Of a DNA stretch of 64,000 bases, positions 1 to 10,611 are shown piece by piece. The position numbers were made by a program, and so were the translations under genes. Below the pieces are notes generated by a model that ran no database searches, was not told where the DNA came from, and saw nothing but the letters and a program-made list of their open reading frames with translations. The DNA comes from Plumapathes pennacea. Lineage: Eukaryota; Cnidaria; Anthozoa; Antipatharia; Myriopathidae. Numbering within the stretch: position 1 is the first letter of the stretch; each line of letters starts with the position of its first letter. The DNA is taken from NCBI GenBank assembly GCA_964036295.1, contig OZ038465.1, forward strand, positions 1,513,615 through 1,577,614, in the 5' to 3' direction.

Positions 1-284
1 CTTTTCATGCAGTAGCCGAAGACTTTGGAATACCGGCTATCACCATAGTAACACCTCACATTGCGACACTCCACGTACAGAGTAGAATGTAACAGGAACA
101 CAGCAAACAGAAGCACAGCCAAGTGAACACGAGACATCACGAGTTTTTTATTGTAAACTGCAACGGAACAAGAAGGTATCAAACTTTCAGAAGTGGGAAA
201 AACCTGGAAATGTGACAGCCGTTCGAGAAGAAGTGATAGAGTGGAGCCGATACAGAACTTCTCAGTGAACGGAAACTATATACT

Positions 285-509
285 GGGGCCAATACAGTAA
301 ACATTTACACGTGTATTTTACAAGTTGGACCATTATTCAAACACCACTAAACAGACTCCAATCGGAAAAACGTTTGCAAAGTAGATACAGATCTCAATTG
401 TATAACTGGAACTGATTTGGCCATGGTTAAATCAAAGTGTGTTTTAACGTGTGGGGAAATTGGTCTAACTTGTAAAATACACTTGTAAATGCTTTATAGA
501 ATTGGCCCC
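285..509. mobile_element. Foldback element (MITE) with GGGGCC ends
   Basis: The two ends are inverted copies of about 50 bases: GGGGCCAATACAGTAAACAT at the left and its imperfect complement ending in ATTGGCCCC at the right. Both arms contain the shared block TTTTACAAGTT / AACTTGTAAAA. There is no ORF of interest inside, so it is non-autonomous. No clean target-site duplication was found, so the superfamily is open. Confidence 0.6.
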
Positions 510-666
510 TGTTTTGCTTTTCTTAGCCACAAAGGAATCACCAGGCTGGAAAAATTACATTTCCAATTCTGGACAGAAACTCGCCACCAATACATTTATA
601 TGAAGTATTATACAGGTAGCCAGTTATAAAGGTACCTACTGACTTGAAGAATGATTGCATGACTGA

Positions 667-1052
667 GGCCCCGTCCACACTAATCCGGATAAATTTGAAA
701 ACGGAGTTTTCATACGAAAAACGCATCGAAAGTTTTCCGTCCACACTATCGTTTTCGAATCGTTTTCGCTGTCCACACTAATACGCTGGACTGACCAAAA
801 ACGCTAAATGCCCGAATTGAGCATGCACACAGAGATCACTGACATCATAACGTCATGCGTTTTCGAAAAGCTCCGTTTTCGCCGTCCACACTACACCATG
901 AAACCGGAGTTTTCGAAAATATCCACTCTGGAGAGCGTTTTCGAAAATATCCGTTTTCGGTTACCGAAAACGCGTCTTAGTGTGGACGGGAGGCCAAAAC
1001 GGATACATAAATATCCGTTTTCAAATTTATCCGGATTAGTGTGGACGGGGCC
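667..1052. mobile_element. 386-bp MITE with ~40-bp terminal inverted repeats, TSD TGA
   Basis: The left end begins GGCCCCGTCCACACTAATCC and the right end is its inverted copy ending GGATTAGTGTGGACGGGGCC. The interior is a degenerate set of 'gttttcgaaa' and 'ccgtccacact' repeats. It is flanked by TGA on both sides. The flanking sequence tgagcatggcctcacc occurs again without the insert at 1603, which acts as a paralogous empty site and supports the 3-bp duplication. A 3-bp target would fit PIF/Harbinger or CACTA-type non-autonomous elements (inference). The 88-codon ORF inside is a by-product of the repeats. Confidence 0.8.
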
Positions 1053-1695
1053 TGAGCATGGCCTCACCAGCTGAATTACTTACCGTGTAGAAATAAAGAT
1101 ACTTTTTTCTTTTTGGGCCGCTAGACTGAATGACCCAATAGCTCGAGCAGATCAAATATTTATACATTTTCGTGTTGCGGGAAGGGGGCGAGAAAAGGTG
1201 GACATTTCAACGAAGGCCGACAAAGTAGGCCGATCGACGTGAGCTGGTAACGGAACATGACCTCTATCGTCACTGGGCTCGTTTCGGTGATAATCGGTGT
1301 CATAAATTGCTAAATTTGGTCATTCCAGTCGTCGTCAGTATTTATGAAATGTATAACATGTAAAGGCGGTCGAGTGGTTTCCCGCCGCGGAACTACCGGT
1401 GCCTGCGGAACTTACCAGAAATGACTTTTTTCGATACTTTTCGTTTCTGCAGTAATATTTTAAGCTCCTTTGAGCTTACATTTCCATACTCGTCCATAAC
1501 TTCCATTCATATTACCGCAGCGTCAGTATACTGACAAGCGATCAGACGAAGACTCACACTGACTAGAATACTCTGGAGAGACATTTCGGCTCGAATCTTG
1601 TCTGAGCATGGCCTCACCAGCTGAATTACTTACCGTGTATAAATAAAGATACTCTTTTTCTTTTTGGGCCGCGAGACTGAATGGCCCAATAGCTC
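1053..1695. repeat. Pair of ~92-bp direct repeats (1053-1144, 1603-1695)
   Basis: The segment from tgagcatggcctcaccagct to cccaatagctc appears twice, about 550 bases apart, with only a few differences. The first copy carries the MITE at its left border and the second does not. The sequence between them (1145-1602) holds no gene I can recognise. Confidence 0.75.
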
Positions 1696-1782
1696 CCCAT
1701 GCCAAAAAAGTGTGATCACACGTGTAATCACGCTTTTAAATTTTAATAGAGTGTGATTCACGCTTTAAATCACGCTTCTTTC

Positions 1783-2024
1783 TCCTTTATTTTCGTGATT
1801 CCAAATTCAAGTTTCAACAAAAAAGTAGAATTGCCGGAAATTGCCACTGATTGAAAGGTCGAGAATATTTACGTTGCAGACCGAATACAACGACGTAGAA
1901 AATAATTGAGGTATTTCAACTTTCCCAAGAAAGAATAGCGCTAAGAATTGGTTTTTCCTTTATTTTCGTGATTCCAAATTTGAGTTTCAACAAAAAAGTG
2001 GAATTGCCGGAAATTGCCACTGAT
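1783..2024. repeat. Pair of ~70-bp direct repeats
   Basis: Tcctttattttcgtgattcc...attgccggaaattgccactgat occurs at 1783-1852 and again at 1956-2024 with few changes. No ORF is associated. Upstream, 1700-1780 carries several small 'gtgatcacacgtg / aatcacgc' palindromic motifs. Confidence 0.65.
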
Positions 2025-2471
2025 CCATAAAGGAATTTGAAGCTGACGTTTGAGCACTGGCTGTTCGTCGGAGCAAAGAACTCGACAGCCGGTCGAAGGC
2101 CTTATGAGACACTCACACATTCAGCGCGTAAAATTAATATCGATCGATGATTTTCCGTGTTGGTTGGCGAAAGTCTGAACTGGTCGAATCGTTTACCAAA
2201 ACTTCAATCAGGCATTTTCGTCGATGCTGCAGTGATATAAAACGAAAAAATACATGCTAATTCAACGTCTCCTTCGCGATCAGACGCTAAACCGCATGTT
2301 TATAACACGAGAAGACGGTCAGAGTCGCCGCCCACAGAGAAGAGAGGCATGCAAGTCTAATCTCACAGACTTGACAGGGTTTTCAAAATGTACTTATTGT
2401 TGATACGAATACGTAACTGTAACAATTTCAAATTCAATTTCAAATGGTAAAATTGCGAACGATCTAAAGCG

Positions 2472-2822
2472 GTTATTACACGGAAAGGAGTGCAATACGG
2501 CGGAGTATTTTTACGAGTCGGTTTTATTTTTTCGAGCCTGCTTCAGGCGAGAAAAAATAAAACTGACGAGTAAAAATACAGCCGTATTGCACGACTTTTC
2601 GTGTAATAAATTGTTTATTATACGACAAACGAAACAGGGCAAACGTTCTCGCCGCGCGCAAAATGGAACAAAAAATGACGCGTTTGTAAACTTTGCTTGC
2701 GAAAATTGATCAAGTAAGCTAATAAACCAGTTGACCTGGTTCCTGACGAGTGCAATACGCTCCCATCTTTGCACTCGTTTTGGTCCATATTTGCACTCGA
2801 AAATGTGAAGTCGTGTAATAAC
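2472..2822. mobile_element. Foldback element bounded by GTTATTACACG / CGTGTAATAAC
   Basis: The outer 11-base ends are perfect inverted repeats. Inside, 2490-2593 is a near-perfect hairpin: gtgcaatacggc at its left pairs with gccgtattgcac at its right, with the loop around the cgagcctgcttcaggcg stretch. The motif 'gtgcaatac' recurs near the right end. The overlapping 112- and 68-codon minus-strand ORFs arise from the palindrome and are not credible genes. Confidence 0.6.
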
Positions 2823-5075
2823 ATGTGGTATCACGCAATGAAGTAACAAAGGATAAACTGAGCATAATTAGCATGTAAAAGAGGGCTAAATAGCAATACT
2901 AAAGAAATAATAACAATATAAGGCAAAAGCGATACTAAATTCCAAGTAAAGAAAGTACTTGAGTAACTAATAACAAAGTTCGTGACTCGGTGTGCTAGCC
3001 ATACAAAAAGGGTAACAAAAACAATAGCTAAATCACTTAAAAGGCGCTGATTACCAAACTACAATAAAAACGGTAAGAAAAACAAGCAAGGGTACTTACA
3101 TATCTAACCCACGCAGTAAAACCTCTGAGCAAGGATAACTTGTTAATAAAACGATCTGCTTACTACAGAGTCCGGACTACAACTAACTTATGATCAACGG
3201 TACGTACAGATATCGGAAGACAAAATAATGATCTATTGATTACAGAACCCATAAAGTATCATAGGCATTTCCTTAGTGTCTCCAACTAAAACAAAGGAGA
3301 ATAGAATCTTTACACTAATCAGATTGATTATGCAATACAAAATGAATCTGAGCTTGGTTGCGTGCCAAGAAACAAACTGAAACTGTAAACCTATTTATAA
3401 TCACGTGACAATCATAACAATGACTCCCTTAAGTTTACCAGTAACAGACAGAACCATAAGCCCCTCTTCCAATCTCGTCTTTTTCCGACAACTCCGACCA
3501 TTGAAACTCTGGTAAATTACTGGTATCTGGTATCCTTGAGGCTAGACAGAACGGGGAGTTTGAAGGCCATGTTTTTCACATTTCAAAACTCTCGCATTCA
3601 AGTGGCAAAGTGATGCGCCTTAACTGATGATTGGCAGCTTGGGAAAGGTGTTACAAAAACGATATATCCGGTGGTGTTATAAAACTAGGAAACGCTGTTA
3701 ATCGTTAATCGTTCATTGAATGAGTACACCAATGATTACTAGTTAATAATATATGTGACCAAGTGCACAATTTCTATAATTATCTTAGTCACGATTTTAC
3801 TCATGCTGTGTCACACTTAGTCATTCTCCACACCTTAGTTGTTTCAATCACGTTTAATCAGTTCAAAGCCCATATTTGTACAGAGTAGGATTTACTTCCT
3901 TCCTCTTTGCAGTGACTCATTTGCTACGGTATCTTGGCGTTGTTGTTAAATTGTTTAGTCACAGGATATTACATCAATACCCTAGGAGCACGTTTATCAT
4001 TTCCTGTTGTTATAAAAGTAGCTCTAGTTCACTCAGTAATCGTGAGTTGAGTGAAGCTTTATTACGTTGTACAAGTCAAGTCAAGATCAAGTCTATCTCT
4101 AGCTATATTTCAAAGGTACGATTCTCATGTAGTTACATTTTGTCTGACCTTTAGTGACCTGCTGTTAGTCTGTTATTGTTTCTTATTTCTTTTTAGTCAA
4201 CTTAGCTTTCCAATTCGTTTTGCTTACCTCTTTATAGTTAATGTTTCCATTTTAGTCTTTTCCTGTTAATCTTAGTTCGTTTAGTAGCATTCTTCGTTGT
4301 TTTTACCGCACCAGACTTTGTCACAGTTTGCTAGCCACATTGAGCAATTCTGTAATTCGATAATTGCTTATGTCATTAGTTAATGGTTAATATTGCTCTC
4401 TTGAGATTACTTAGTTATCACGTTTTGTATTTGTTTACATTGCAAAGTAGTTTAGTTTGTCAAGCTTCACTTACTTGTTTTTGCTAGATTAGTTAGTTAA
4501 TCTTTGTCTTTGTAATTTATGTTTTATTTAGTTGCTTTCACCCTTTTTTTCTTTGTATCGAGTGTTTTATTAAATTCCTATTTTGGACTGGATTATTTTG
4601 CCGTTGTTTCCATAACAACACGAACCTCGACCCGGTCACATATAGATGCAAAAATAGGCAAGGTGAAGGAAGCCATTCCAAAGCAAAACCAACAGTCAAT
4701 CAATGTCAAACGCGCGACTTTTTAGTGGACGCTGAAAATTCACACTGTGGAAATTTGCGTAATGCAAAACTCAAGTCAACGAGGATCACTGTCTTGAATA
4801 GCCTTGAATGAAAGACTGAGTTTACCCTGAGCTTTGCTGTGGAGCTCGTTATGGATGAAAGTCACCGAACAACAGAAACAGCTAAAACGGCATAACTGGC
4901 TGCCGACAATTTCAGAAAGGAAGAGAAACCTGAATTTACGGCAAGTCTATATAGTTATATTTACTTAGCGAAGATTAAGTTGCTGAAGCCGTTGAAGCTG
5001 CTGTTCAGTGAAAAAATTGCTATCGTATCGTGCAGGCTTCAAGCTTCAGTCATAAAGTTCTGCAGAGCCAATCAC
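2823..5075. other. Gene-poor A+T-rich stretch
   Basis: I see no supported gene in about 2.2 kb. Small ORFs at 3876-4269 and 4519-4725 translate to hydrophobic, low-complexity chains typical of T-rich DNA, with no family resemblance or splice support. No clear tandem or inverted repeat was noted. Confidence 0.5.
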
Positions 5076-5790
5076 AGGCGGCCCAATCGTGTGGGTCGTT
5101 ATAAGGGATTAGTATATACCACACAAGTGAATAGTGCTTTTCGCGCGCTCTGATTGGCTCCTCAATCTCGGAATATCAAGTACTATTCACCTCCCGGCGG
5201 CTTCCGGTAAAACAAAATGGCGCGTGAACCCAATTTTTGCCCACTTTCGTCGGAAATAAAATAGCTATTTGAGAGTTGGCTATTAAACTTGTGTGATATA
5301 TACTAAAACAATTATTCGCCGAAGTGGAGGTGCATAGCGGTGCATATTTACCTCGCCAAAACGGCTCGGTAAATACCATCGCTATTCACCTCCACTTCGG
5401 CGAATAATTGTCAATTAGTATGGGGAATATCACTCGATCGCTAAACTGCGATTTTATCAGGACTAATACAGCTTTATTACACTCACCTTGTTCATATGTG
5501 TAATTTATTGCTTCTTGTGGTGTTATTTTGGTGCTTGAGCGTCTCTAGACGGAATTTCGTCGCTTTCTTCCCCTCCATTATTATTACCGGAGGGGAAGAA
5601 AACGACGAAATTCCGTCTAGAGACGCTCTAGCGCCAGAATAACACCACAAGAAGCAATAAATTACACAAATGAACAAGGTGAGGGTAATAAAGCTGTATT
5701 ATTCCTGATAAAATCGTAGTTTAGCGATCGAATGATGTTCTCCATACTAATCCCTTATAACGACCCACACGATTGGGCCGCCTGTGAGCC
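5076..5790. mobile_element. Nested foldback element, ~715 bp, long terminal inverted repeats
   Basis: The left end CACAGGCGGCCCAATCGTGT continues to gggtcgttataagggattagtat; the right end is the inverted copy, atactaatccc...gggccgcctgtg. Two further palindromes lie inside: 5310-5411, whose arms are caattattcgccgaagtgga and its complement, and a long one centred near 5580 whose arms run from about 5423 to 5750 and meet at the accggaggggaag core. Flanks agccaatca and agccgatcg could be a decayed 9-bp duplication. No transposase ORF. The structure suggests foldback elements inserted into one another. Confidence 0.75.
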
Positions 5791-6120
5791 GATCGACACA
5801 CTCGCGAACATTGAGCGGCTAAACCTTCACAAACAAACTTTTCAGCAGAAGAAACTGGATCGAAACTAGAGACTCAACTTACGAAGTTTACTGATCACGA
5901 CCATTCAATGATCTCTTGAAGTTTCAGACTATTCCCGCTGCGGATGGCTTTGCACTTTGCTAATCTCCAAACATAACTTGACTTCGGGCTCGTAGATTTC
6001 CACTTTCCACATAATTCTGCCAGCTCCTCCCCGAATTTCTTACAGGCATTTCGTCCATGTTTAAGAGTCGATTTCGTTCGTTTGAATTTCCCAGTTTAAA
6101 CTTTTATGGCTGCTTTGTTT

Positions 6121-6481
6121 GGGTGTCTAGAAAACAGATCTGGAAAACTCAGACCCTGCCGAATGTTTGCGAAATGGCTAAAAATACCGCATTGTTTGAT
6201 ATCTCGCTCCAGCAGCTTCCGGTTAAAGTAATTACGACAAGGAATGATCGAATCGTTTAGCGTATTTTGGGGGGTCTGAGTTTTCCAGATCTGGAAAACT
6301 CAGACTCTGCCGAATGTTTGCGAAATGGCAAAAAATACCGCATTGTTTGATGTATCGCTCGAGCAGCTTCCGGTTAAAGTAATTACGAGAAGGAATGGTT
6401 GAATCGTTTAGCGTATTTTGGGGGGTCTGAGTTTTCTAGGTCTGAGGTCTGAGGTCTGAGGTCTTAGTTTTCTAGACACCC
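6121..6481. mobile_element. 361-bp MULE-like MITE with 10-bp TSD and internal tandem duplication
   Basis: The ends are inverted repeats GGGTGTCTAGAAAAC and GTTTTCTAGACACCC. Both sides are flanked by the perfect 10-base direct repeat TGCTTTGTTT (6111-6120 and 6482-6491). Inside, a 151-base unit starting agatctggaaaactcagac is duplicated (6136 and 6287), with the palindrome ttttccagatctggaaaa at the junction and a short tandem run of aggtctg near the right end. Target duplications of 9-11 bp are characteristic of Mutator-like elements. The 67-codon ORF inside is not a supported gene. Confidence 0.8.
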
Positions 6482-6491
6482 TGCTTTGTTT

Positions 6492-7702
6492 ATATTTTGG
6501 GAATCTCTCGCTCTTGGCCACTATTTTTCTCGATGCAAAAGTTGAGCTTGCCGTGATTGTCATGGCTACGAACTGTGCAAAATCAATTTAAATCTGTACA
6601 ATCAATCTGATTTTTGCATCTATGTTATGAAGGTGGATATTCAATGAACGTACCGCATGTCAAATTACTATTCAGTAAGATCGGAGCGGAAGTTTACCGG
6701 AATCAACACAAAACAATGCCCGTTAGGGGAGGAACAAGGGTGTTTTGGTTCTAAAATGGCGGAAAGAGCGCTGAATATGGCTTTGTTGCAGTTAACCTCA
6801 AAGAATGACATCGTGTTACCCGATGATTTCAAAGGAAAACCATCCAAGATTCATATTCTGGCCGGGTAATGCACTCGCGAAATGAGATCTATCAGACCCA
6901 GCTTTTTCCATAAAAATTACGTTAGACTCCGCATTTTCCACACTCCGCATTTTCCACAACTCCGCACTCCGCACTCCACACCTTCCATCCAAACCGTGCC
7001 TGCAGCGGACAGAGCTGACAAACGCATTGCATATGTTGGTCAGTCCGTCCGCTTGTTTATTTTGTTCAGAGTCACAGAGGTGAATATTTTAATCTAAAGT
7101 AGCCTTCAGAAGTTTAAATTTTTGCAATAAAGCCTGAGAACTTGGCTCAACTGGTGAGTTCTTCTCTGGGACAAAGCAACGAGTATCCCTCCGTCGTAAT
7201 TCGTCCCAGTGGTTACGGCAAACTGGATCATTTTCTCGGAGCCCAGAACCTTTGGCCAGTCCTTCTGACAAGGAGTAGAACTTTCCTTTTCATTGCTTTG
7301 GTTGACCGGTCCTTTTGCCTTGAGTATATTGTCCTTTTATACCTTGTATGACTTTCACGGAACGCAGCAGTACCACGGCCACTATGGCGATGAATACACT
7401 CCGACAAGGACAAATTTCTTTTGCAATTTTCACCACGGGTGCAAGGAGGAAAGTGGTAGGTGCAAAAGCTTAGGAAGAGAAAAATTATTGAACTGCAAAT
7501 TCTAAAAATTTGTAGCTTAACTTTTGCTTCTGCGTCTTAACTTTTTTTAAAAAGCTCGCCGGAAGTTGTGTTTCGTACATAATTCAAAAATACATAAAAT
7601 ACAAGGGAATCAATGGAACGCACACCCGCGCCAGTTTCCGCGGGAAAAAGTTTGGCTGCGCGGCCGCGCATGCACAGTGCGTTTGTCAGCTCTGTCTTTG
7701 CG
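6492..7702. other. No supported gene
   Basis: Several short overlapping ORFs on both strands at 6657-7505 lack splice support or recognisable domains. A small run of ctccgcattttccacactccgcac units lies near 6930-6990. Nothing else is evident. Confidence 0.4.
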
Positions 7703-8104
7703 GAAGGCACTATTTAACACCCACCAAAACCATGTGAGCCGAAATTAAATAATTTACTGTCAGCGGTCATGACGTCAAGTCTAAGCAACATGGCGGCAAA
7801 GGCGAGCAATGTCACGAACTTGCTTGCAGCGCTTTGCAGTGAATGATACTCTTGTAGTGTAGGTAAATAAAGTGAGTCTTAAGACAATTTTCATTACCTA
7901 GAGTATATTTTTATCGGGTTGTTCTCCGTTCCTGCACAACCATGAACATGGTTCTGAAGGTCGTTATCTATTTACGTAACACAGTAAAAAGTAAATAACA
8001 TCCGCCAAAACCATGTAAGCTGAAAATGTTAAAACAATGGCCTTCTGTAAATTCATGGAGCACAAACTGGATTTTGCCGTTTCACCTTTTGACTTGGAAA
8101 TGAC
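7703..8104 (+). repeat. Dispersed repeat, copy 1 (inverted partner at 18565-18992)
   Basis: The unit starts gaaggcactatttaacaccc, has ccaccaaaaccatgtgagc near its start and a related taacatccgccaaaaccatg block near 7998, and continues through cacaaactggattttgccg. The same order of blocks is found in reverse orientation at 18565-18992. The two copies bracket both LTR retrotransposons. No coding potential was recognised. Confidence 0.75.
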
Positions 8105-8566
8105 TTTACATCCCTAAAATGAGTGGATTTCGTTTAACGATCTCTGCTACTTCACCAGAAAATAGGAGACATATCCAACTGATCTGAGAACAGCGAGTTA
8201 AAAATAACAGACCTAAATAGGATGCAGATTAAAGTAAATAAGAGAAAGGAAATCTTGTTCTGTCAAAATCGATTGTCGAATTGCCGTACATCTGTATGTA
8301 ATTTGAACTGCTTACTTTCCCGGGTTTTCAAGCTATTGCACGTGCTTCTTTAAAAAATATTAAGTATAGCGAACGCTTCGGAAGACTGCGCTACTATTCT
8401 GGAGCCGTGGGTAGAAAAATTCGATGTATCCTTCGATTCTTTCAATGGTTTATACACTTCAACGCTCTAGAAAGCACTGGAACTCATTAGAGTGTATGAG
8501 ATAGCGACTACTTCTCGTTATGCTGCAAGCAGACTTCGGAATGTCTGGTAAGTGGCCTGAACATAT
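8105..8566. other. No supported gene
   Basis: Ordinary A+T-rich sequence between the dispersed repeat and the first LTR element. The last four bases, ATAT (8563-8566), are the left copy of that element's target-site duplication. Confidence 0.5.
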
Positions 8567-8936
8567 TGTAATGCGCGAGCATTAGGTACTAGCAAGTATT
8601 GAGTTGAGTTCGTTAATCGAATGTAATGCGCGAGCATTAGGTGTTCACGTGTGTAAGTTTAGTCCGTTTGTTGTCCGTTAAGTGTTAGCGTATGTAGTAA
8701 AGTCCGTTAAAGTGGCGACTGATAGCGAATCGGTTAGCGTGTGTCTAGTATAAAAGGGATCACAAGCCGTTGTGGTACGAGTTTTGTACGAGGGTTGTAC
8801 GAGTTTTTGTACGGGAGTTTGTACGAGAGTTTCGTACACGTCATTTTGTATGAGTCGACGTACTGTTGAGAGGTTAATACAGTTGGACGTTGTTGAAGCT
8901 CTGTTTCCTGTGTTTGTGGACCCTGGGTACGTTACA
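8567..8936 (+). repeat. 5' LTR of element 1
   Basis: Direct repeat of 12256-12625, identical by eye over 370 bases. It starts TG and ends CA. Within the putative U3, the block tgtaatgcgcgagcattagg occurs twice, 54 bases apart (8567 and 8621), a plausible tandem enhancer. The part after the TATA box has repeated 'gtacgag' units. Confidence 0.92.
8749..8756 (+). promoter_or_regulatory. TATA box of element 1 (5' LTR)
   Basis: TATAAAAG sits in the middle of the LTR, after the duplicated U3 block, where an LTR core promoter is expected. The equivalent in the 3' LTR is at 12438-12445. Confidence 0.65.
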
Positions 8937-8938
8937 AT

Positions 8939-8956
8939 TGGTGGCAGCGGTGTGGG
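8939..8956 (+). promoter_or_regulatory. Primer binding site of element 1 (tRNA type)
   Basis: TGGTGGCAGCGGTGTGGG begins two bases after the LTR end. TGG is the complement of the CCA end of tRNAs, so this element looks tRNA-primed. I cannot name the tRNA from memory. Confidence 0.65.
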
Positions 8957-9138
8957 CAATCAAGCACAAGGATCGTGAGTATAGTTTTTAAGTTTAATTT
9001 GTCGTTTTGCGACCTTCGCGGGAGAAGTCGTCGAGTAGCCGTTGGACCAGAAACGGTTGAAGTAGTCGACTCGTTGGAACTGAATAGCCGTTCATCAGAA
9101 GCAATTGTAGTCGTCGGGACTTTCTTCCGCCAGTGGAT

Positions 9139-10611
9139 ATGGCAAATGATCGGGTTGACTCCGAGTTTGATATGGACCCGGAATATCGGGACGGCGAACC
9201 TCCAAGCCCGTCGCTATCGCAGTCAAGAGATTCGTTGGAAACCCCCGTTACAGCACCTCCTAACGATGCCATTTCGTCCGTATTACAAGGGCTGGTTCGT
9301 CGAATGGACGACATGGGTCAACAAATACAACAAATATGGCGGACCTTTCAAATGCCTGAGAGCCGCGCGAGGACTGGGCGCGATTCCGCGCGAGAACCGG
9401 AAGCCATATATCCAAGAGAACCGGAAGCATATCGCAGACGTGGGCAAGTTTACCGCGGAGAGCCGGACGAATACCGCGAACGTAGTCCAGTTAATCAGAG
9501 GGAATCGGAAGAATACCGGGAGCGCAGTCCAGTTTATCCCAGGGAACCGGAAGAATATCGTGATCGTGGGTCTCGTGAGCGTAGTCCAGTATATTCCAGG
9601 ACACCAGAAGAATACCGTGAGCGTGAGTCCATTAATCATCGAAAGCCATTAGTACGGCCAACAGCCTTCGATGGAAAGATGCCGTGGGAAGATTACCGGG
9701 TACAATTTGAGCTGGTCTCAGACTTGAACGGCTGGGACGATCACACAAAAGCCTCCTACCTCGCGGCGAATCTGCAGGGGTCCGCTTTGGCAGTACTTGG
9801 AGACTTGGACGACAATCAACGCCGGGATTATGGGGATTTAGTAAAGGCGCTGAACTGGCGGTTCGGGTTTGAAAGGCAAACTGAAATCTTCCGAGCCCAG
9901 TTGAAAAGTCGCACCCGAAAGAGGGATGAAAGTCTCCCAGAACTCGCTCAGGCAGTGAAGCGATTGGTAAAGAAGGCCTACCCTGAGGCGCCTATCACTT
10001 TGAGGGACTCACTCGGGAGAGATCACTTCATCGATGCTCTTCTGGATGGTGACATGCGCTGGAGAGTGACCCAGGGCAGACCAAAGTCTCTGCAAGATGC
10101 AGTCACCACAGCTGTCGAACTCGAAGCCTTTCAGACCGCTGAACGGCAGAGAGGACGCAGCTACACCAGGGTGGCAACGAGTGTGACCAGTGGAGAAGAG
10201 CAAGGAGGATTGCATGAGCTACTTAAGGAAATCGTGGCGGGCCAACATTCCCTGTTTAAGCAGTTGGCGGACAAAAATGATGGAGGGAAACGAATTAGTA
10301 AACCTCGGGCCACCTCTTCAATGCCGAGTACGGGCCGAACATGCTGGACCTGTAACGAAAGAGGGCATTTCAGGAGGGATTGTCCAGTTGAGCGGGAAAG
10401 AAATGTAGATCGGCGCACTGACATGTTTCACGACACTGCTTCCAGAAACGGCGAGACACGAAATCGGCAGGGAAACGGTGAGCCGCAGAATCGGCAGGGA
10501 AACGGCGAGACACGGAATCGGCAGGGAAACGGCGAGCCGCAGAATTGGCAGGGAAACGGCGAGAGGCCGAGTTTGGGGGTCGAAACTCGGTCGGAATACC
10601 AGCAACAGTAG
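9139..10611 (+). CDS. gag: Gag polyprotein of LTR element 1
   Basis: Structural capsid/nucleocapsid protein of a Ty3/Gypsy-type element, 490 residues from the ATG at 9139; an in-frame GTG lies two codons upstream. Residues about 85-170 are a degenerate tandem repeat of an Arg/Glu/Tyr-rich unit of the type 'PREPEEYRERSPVY'. The central region (about 175-340) resembles a retrotransposon Gag capsid, with 'AAFDGKMPWEDYRVQFE'-like sequence. Near residue 402 is one CCHC zinc knuckle, CWTCNERGHFRRDC, the RNA-binding nucleocapsid motif. The C-terminus is four repeats of a 9-residue unit (NGETRNRQG-like), whose DNA contains the frameshift heptamers. The frame is intact; it overlaps the pol frame by about 130 bases. 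Confidence 0.9.
   Translation: MANDRVDSEFDMDPEYRDGEPPSPSLSQSRDSLETPVTAPPNDAISSVLQGLVRRMDDMGQQIQQIWRTFQMPESRARTGRDSAREPEAIYPREPEAYRRRGQVYRGEPDEYRERSPVNQRESEEYRERSPVYPREPEEYRDRGSRERSPVYSRTPEEYRERESINHRKPLVRPTAFDGKMPWEDYRVQFELVSDLNGWDDHTKASYLAANLQGSALAVLGDLDDNQRRDYGDLVKALNWRFGFERQTEIFRAQLKSRTRKRDESLPELAQAVKRLVKKAYPEAPITLRDSLGRDHFIDALLDGDMRWRVTQGRPKSLQDAVTTAVELEAFQTAERQRGRSYTRVATSVTSGEEQGGLHELLKEIVAGQHSLFKQLADKNDGGKRISKPRATSSMPSTGRTCWTCNERGHFRRDCPVERERNVDRRTDMFHDTASRNGETRNRQGNGEPQNRQGNGETRNRQGNGEPQNWQGNGERPSLGVETRSEYQQQ
10470..10557 (+). promoter_or_regulatory. Tandem -1 ribosomal frameshift heptamers (GGGAAAC x4)
   Basis: Four copies of GGGAAAC at 10470, 10497, 10524 and 10551, exactly 27 bases apart, each read as G GGA AAC in the gag frame. 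This is the X XXY YYZ slippery pattern used for -1 frameshifting by several retroviral gag-pro junctions. Slippage at the first copy runs into TGA at 10479-10481; slippage at copies 2-4 enters the open pol frame. TTTGGGG at 10572-10578 is also in phase but is a weaker pattern. Confidence 0.7.

Noticed and set aside
808-1074. 88-residue protein
   Set aside because: It lies within the MITE and is made of its inverted repeats.
2511-2849. Overlapping minus-strand proteins of 112 and 68 residues
   Set aside because: They arise from a foldback element and have no domain or start context.
8975-9652. 225-residue ORF overlapping gag
   Set aside because: It is a shadow frame of the Gag repeats; Gag has the zinc knuckle and the longer frame.
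10545-10547. Separate start codon for the pol remnant
   Set aside because: The first codon there is TTG, not ATG, and the frame is open further upstream; frameshifting from gag is the better explanation.
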